From CAISCU01 sp051861545 (GTDB lineage Bacteria > Bacteroidota > Bacteroidia > UKL13-3): a stretch of 64,000 bases of DNA. The stretch lies in the NCBI GenBank assembly GCA_051861545.1, contig JBIMKP010000022.1, forward strand, positions 9,778 through 73,777. The letters are read 5' to 3'. A program made the position numbers and the translations under genes. Under the pieces are notes generated by a model. That model saw nothing but the letters and a program-made list of their open reading frames with translations, was not told where the DNA came from and did not search any database. Each line of letters begins with the position of its first letter. The stretch's first letter is position 1. Positions 60,880 through 64,000 of this stretch are shown one piece after another.

Positions 60880-61701
60880 TTAAATCAACTTCCAAACAAT
60901 TCTGTTTTCGGTTAAGACATAAATATTTTCGAAAAAACTCTTTGGATTGTGATGTGTTAGTTTTTTAAATTCTCGTATAAAATAAGATTGATCATTGTAG
61001 TTACTTTGAGAGGAAACACTTGTAAGTGTTTTTATTTCATTTAAAGTTATTTTGTTTTGCAAAGCATGTCTGAAACGGGCAATTCTTCTGTATTCAGAGG
61101 GTGTACATGCAACATGTTTTTTAAAATGCCTTTGAAAACTTTTTAAACTATAGTTGCACAAAGAAGTAATATCATCCATTGAATAATTTTTATCAAAATC
61201 TTCTAAGTATTTTATTGCTTTATAAATTCCGTTAATTTCTACCTCCTTTAAATTACTAAGTAAAAACGTTTCTAGTATTTGGATTTTTTTTGAAATTTTA
61301 TTTTCATTAAATAGTACATGCGTAAATTCTGCCCAATGGCTATTTTTCAATTCCTGAGAAAATAGAGGTGTTAATTCTATAATATCGTTCTGAAAAAAAT
61401 GGTTCATTCCTAATGGTTTAAAAGCCACAGTTACTTCATTGCATTTACCTTTATAGTTAAGAAAAACAGGCTGGGTATATTTTCCTAGTATGTCTATAAC
61501 GTATTTGTCATCTGTAGAAGTGTTTATGTTTATTGTATGGTTTTTTCTATTAATATCAACCCCGTTAAAAAACGAAATGCTAGTGAATACATGCGGGAAA
61601 ACGATATAGCTAAAATTTTGAGGTGTTTCATCAATAAAAACATAGAAGCATTCGATGTATTTTTGTAATATGGTTGATTCAGGTTTGTAAGTGTGTATCA
61701 T
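60880..61701 (-). CDS. AraC-family transcriptional regulator
   Basis: 273 residues. An N-terminal DUF6597-like sensor part (Y-I-E-C-F-Y-V-F...Y-I-V-F-P-H-V-F) is followed by a C-terminal double HTH: Y-S-M-D-D-I-T-S-L-C-N-Y-S-L-K-S-F-Q-R-H-F and Y-N-D-Q-S-Y-F-I-R-E-F-K-K-L-T, with P-S-E-Y-R-R-I-A-R-F-R-H-A-L between. It may control the serine hydrolase gene that follows by about 95 bases. The ligand is unknown. Confidence 0.9.
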   Translation of the reverse strand: MIHTYKPESTILQKYIECFYVFIDETPQNFSYIVFPHVFTSISFFNGVDINRKNHTININTSTDDKYVIDILGKYTQPVFLNYKGKCNEVTVAFKPLGMNHFFQNDIIELTPLFSQELKNSHWAEFTHVLFNENKISKKIQILETFLLSNLKEVEINGIYKAIKYLEDFDKNYSMDDITSLCNYSLKSFQRHFKKHVACTPSEYRRIARFRHALQNKITLNEIKTLTSVSSQSNYNDQSYFIREFKKLTHHNPKSFFENIYVLTENRIVWKLI

Positions 61702-61795
61702 TTCAGCATCTTTTCTTAAATAAAAAATTAACGTTATTAAACATTTGTAAGTTCAACTCCTAAGTGCAATTTTTTTCAACCCTTCAATCGCATTA

Positions 61796-63007
61796 TTATT
61801 TATTTATTAAATTAACCAATGTTAAATTCACAATTTCTTTTTTTCTATGTGATTGTACAGTGAATATCGTGTTTTCAGGAAACGTTGTACACATATTTTG
61901 TTTATTTATGGTAACGTTATTTATTTCAAGTATTTCATCACCAGGTTGCACATGATATTGAGATTGACAATTTTTTTCAATTGCAGAAATTAACCATTTG
62001 TCTCCAATTTTATGGTATTGTAAATTGAATAGAGTAGGTGTAGATGTTTTTATTTTTTTTAACCAAACAGCATTTTCAGACCAACTTATCGTAACCAAGT
62101 AATTTTCGAGCACCTTATTTCCCAGTAAATTAAGTGCTTTAGGGGTTTTGTAATCTATAATTGTAGGATCTAAATTGATAGCACCTAGTTTAAGTTGGTC
62201 ACTCAATTTATACACTGTAGAATCGCGAAATTCTTTTTTATTTGCTGCAGCTAATCCTGTAGATTTTCCACCGCTAAATAAAAATTTATGTTGAAATGCT
62301 ATTTGTTCAAATGTTTCTTTATCAGCTAAAATACCACCAGCATTTCCAGTATCAAACGTAAAATAAATTGATGTTGTATCATTTACCTGTAAAGCCACTT
62401 CAGGCTCATAAGTAAATTTATTGATTTTAAGCGCTACCTTATCTCCTTTTACGTCTAGCTTGTTCAGTTTATCTGAAAACCGAATGATTTGATTTTCATA
62501 GTCTATTTGCCAATTGGCATATCTCATGGCAGAATAGCCAATAATACCTACAATATCATCAGTACATGGTAAATCAAACTCATTAATGAGTCTAAAACTT
62601 AAGTCTTGGAATTCTGCATTTGCTATTTTCAGTGATGGAATTGTTACAATATTCATTTCCATTTTTTTACCGGAAGCATCTGTGGATGATAAATTTCCAA
62701 TTTTATCAAATGAGTCCGTTTTAATTCTATTTTTAAACAGAATATTACCAGCACCTGAATCAAAATAGAAAAGACCTTTTTGTCCGTTAATTGTTGCCTC
62801 AATTACGATGTGACCTTCATTTCTTTTGAATGGAATTTCATTTACAAAATCATGAGTAATTAAAATACCACGAGACATCTTGTTCATTGCATTGATTTGT
62901 TTATAAATATTACATCCAAAAGCAACAATTATAATTACTAAAAATAAGGCTATTATTACTAGAATTTTTTTTATGGTTTGATTTAATTTTAAAATGACGC
63001 CAGCCAT
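61796..63007 (-). CDS. Membrane-anchored retropepsin-like aspartyl protease with PDZ domain
   Basis: 403 residues. One N-terminal membrane helix (I-L-V-I-I-A-L-F-L-V-I-I-I-V-A). Two aspartyl motifs, Y-F-D-S-G-A-G near residue 80 and T-F-D-T-G-N-A-G near 215, correspond to the two halves of a single-chain clan AA protease. The last 90 residues are a PDZ domain (V-Q-P-G-D-E-I-L-E-I-N-N-V). Domain order protease-protease-PDZ is common in Bacteroidota periplasmic proteins. Substrate unknown. Confidence 0.87.
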   Translation of the reverse strand: MAGVILKLNQTIKKILVIIALFLVIIIVAFGCNIYKQINAMNKMSRGILITHDFVNEIPFKRNEGHIVIEATINGQKGLFYFDSGAGNILFKNRIKTDSFDKIGNLSSTDASGKKMEMNIVTIPSLKIANAEFQDLSFRLINEFDLPCTDDIVGIIGYSAMRYANWQIDYENQIIRFSDKLNKLDVKGDKVALKINKFTYEPEVALQVNDTTSIYFTFDTGNAGGILADKETFEQIAFQHKFLFSGGKSTGLAAANKKEFRDSTVYKLSDQLKLGAINLDPTIIDYKTPKALNLLGNKVLENYLVTISWSENAVWLKKIKTSTPTLFNLQYHKIGDKWLISAIEKNCQSQYHVQPGDEILEINNVTINKQNMCTTFPENTIFTVQSHRKKEIVNLTLVNLINK

Positions 63008-63064
63008 TCAACTGTTTTAGTTACTACTAATGGGTTAAATTTATCTTGCATAATTTGTGCGTAG

Positions 63065-63310
63065 TTACCAAGCATCCAATATGCCAGATTTTATATCTGA
63101 ATAATTTGATTCTATCAATATTAATAAAATAATTATTATGATTACAATAGTTTCCCAATGGGTTTTTATAAGCTTTTTTAAATCATTATAGAATTGATTC
63201 ATATTTTTGATATTTAAGATTATTGAATGCTTAAGCTTAATCCCTTCCTCCATAGAACCTACTAAGGCAAATGCATGATTGGTATTTTCTAAAATAATTT
63301 TAATAATCAT
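63065..63310 (-). CDS. Small membrane protein with C-terminal helix
   Basis: 81 residues from 63310, or 45 residues from the internal ATG at 63202 (M-N-Q-F-Y-N-D-L-K-K-L-I-K). The shorter form fits a common Bacteroidota micro-protein layout: short basic start, hydrophobic helix (I-V-I-I-I-I-I-L-L-I-L-I) and an end like Y-S-D-I-K-S-G-I-L-D-A-W. Function unknown. Separated from the protease gene by 57 bases. Confidence 0.6.
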   Translation of the reverse strand: MIIKIILENTNHAFALVGSMEEGIKLKHSIILNIKNMNQFYNDLKKLIKTHWETIVIIIIILLILIESNYSDIKSGILDAW

Positions 63311-63477
63311 TAAAAAGACTTTTCATATTGATAAAACACATTAAAAACCAATACTTTAGTATCGAGTTTTATTTTACTCCGCTTATTGACAGAAACTGCA
63401 ACTACAGCGCGGTGATTGAGTAAGTTACTATTATAAGATAAAAGATCGAGAACGCTCGAGATCGTACTTTTGAAGTT

Positions 63478-64000
63478 TTAATCCAATATCTTAAGGGAAT
63501 TAAAAAAATTATTTTTTAATTCCTCTGAAGCACTACCAGCCCGCTTATAGTGCACAATATTGATACTATTAACACCTTCTATGAAGAAATAAGAGCTTAT
63601 CTCCCTGTTCATCCCATTAATCACCGCGCTAAATACAAGACTTAAAACTTCTTTACTGCCAATCTTTTTGAATTCTCTTGCTAAAACCTTCGTTTCAGTG
63701 CCATAAGGTGCAATAAGAGACGGTTCTATCTGTTCCCAGAAACTAGGATTTAACTGTTGAGATTCAATCTGTTTTGTAGTTTGTCCCATTTCCAATAAGT
63801 TTTGAACGACGACATTAAAATTAGCAGTTCCATCGGCTAATTTTACCACATAAAGCGAGCTTCCTTTCTGCATATTTTTCACTTCGGGTTTTTCAGGGAA
63901 GCTGATGGAAACTTTTTCAGTTAACTGAATTTTTGTTTCCTGTGACATGGCAGCAATTGGAAACAAAATGAATAAAAAGTGTATGATAAATAGCTTTTTC
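63478..64000 (-). CDS. Secreted hypothetical protein, 5' end outside the window
   Basis: The frame is open to the right edge. Its first visible codons read K-K-L-F-I-I-H-F-L-F-I-L-F-P-I-A-A-M-S-Q, a signal peptide, and the last base of the window could be the G of an ATG just outside. The mature part starts E-T-K-I-Q-L-T-E-K-V-S-I-S-F-P-E-K-P-E and has about 150 residues, ending F-F-N-S-L-K-I-L-D. This is a common Bacteroidota periplasmic type (PsbP-like beta-sandwich) without known role. Confidence 0.75.
   Translation of the reverse strand, partial: KKLFIIHFLFILFPIAAMSQETKIQLTEKVSISFPEKPEVKNMQKGSSLYVVKLADGTANFNVVVQNLLEMGQTTKQIESQQLNPSFWEQIEPSLIAPYGTETKVLAREFKKIGSKEVLSLVFSAVINGMNREISSYFFIEGVNSINIVHYKRAGSASEELKNNFFNSLKILD

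Noticed and set aside
1..64000. tRNA, rRNA operon and CRISPR arrays
   Set aside because: I looked for T-loop-like GGTTCGA motifs, rRNA signatures and regularly spaced short direct repeats and found none. RNase P RNA is the only RNA gene I can support.

Overview
The window is from an AT-rich member of the Bacteroidota. Evidence: four secreted proteins with type IX secretion (T9SS) C-terminal sorting domains (two type A ending in an FPNP/YPNP module, two type B of the gliding-motility/CHU_C kind), many signal peptides ending in A-Q or F-Q, a class A beta-lactamase of the PER/CfxA/CblA branch, a DUF6132 protein, a DHCW-type cupin, and a TAnnTTTG-type promoter in front of the RNase P RNA gene. 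I cannot resolve the genus. No tRNA, 5S/16S/23S rRNA, CRISPR array or prophage was seen.

Layout. 0-5 kb: the start of a DUF3667 zinc-ribbon gene (cut by the window edge) and a 1478-residue beta-propeller-like T9SS protein with about 21 repeats. 5-9 kb: a methyltransferase, then parE-fmt. 9-13 kb: a tightly packed minus-strand operon of methyltransferase, acetyltransferase, methyltransferase, acetyltransferase (interrupted) and class A beta-lactamase. 13-24.7 kb: mostly core genes (sua5/tsaC, an NtrC-type regulator, a fructosamine kinase-like gene, rnpB, ppk1, an OsmC/DUF6132/persulfide-dioxygenase-rhodanese group with an ArsR-type regulator and its palindromic operator, a glycosyltransferase, a CCA-adding-enzyme-type nucleotidyltransferase). 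25-34 kb: a three-gene secreted module, a pRiA4b ORF-3-like gene, a DnaQ-type exonuclease and a 1445-residue T9SS type B protein. 34-36.5 kb: a sirtuin, an ACMSD-type decarboxylase and an AIM24-family protein.

36.5-51.3 kb is the accessory region. Fourteen successive genes lie on the minus strand, mostly lineage-specific lipoproteins and membrane proteins plus SMI1/KNR4, aldo/keto reductase, VOC, cupin, Fic and flavin amine oxidase genes. Between them lie five copies, all in one orientation, of a roughly 100-bp intergenic repeat; three of these abut the stop codon of the gene they follow. The architecture resembles a gene-cassette array, although I see no integrase and no canonical attC core. 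The region begins with a 267-bp inverted-repeat-bounded segment holding a GC-rich hairpin and ends with a decayed IS3-family element carrying a -1 frameshift heptamer and a deleted transposase.

Three copies of a 243-244 bp MITE-like element (ends GGGCC..GCTGAAAA, 6-7 bp target duplications starting and ending in TA) occur at 10.4, 24.7 and 42.8 kb. Two of them sit inside genes. Removing the element plus one target duplication restores an intact reading frame in both cases (167 and 158 residues), which fixes the ends of the element and identifies two genes that are otherwise hard to see. The right half of the element is much better conserved than the left half and forms a nested hairpin.

51.4-64 kb: two secreted proteins with visibly higher GC than their surroundings, a TPR histidine kinase/LuxR response regulator pair with a small overlapping upstream gene, a truncated ECF sigma factor gene ending in tandem repeats that look like an insertion-sequence end, an outer-membrane beta-barrel protein, a beta-lactamase-fold serine hydrolase, an AraC regulator, an aspartyl-protease/PDZ protein, a small membrane protein and a partial secreted protein running off the right edge.
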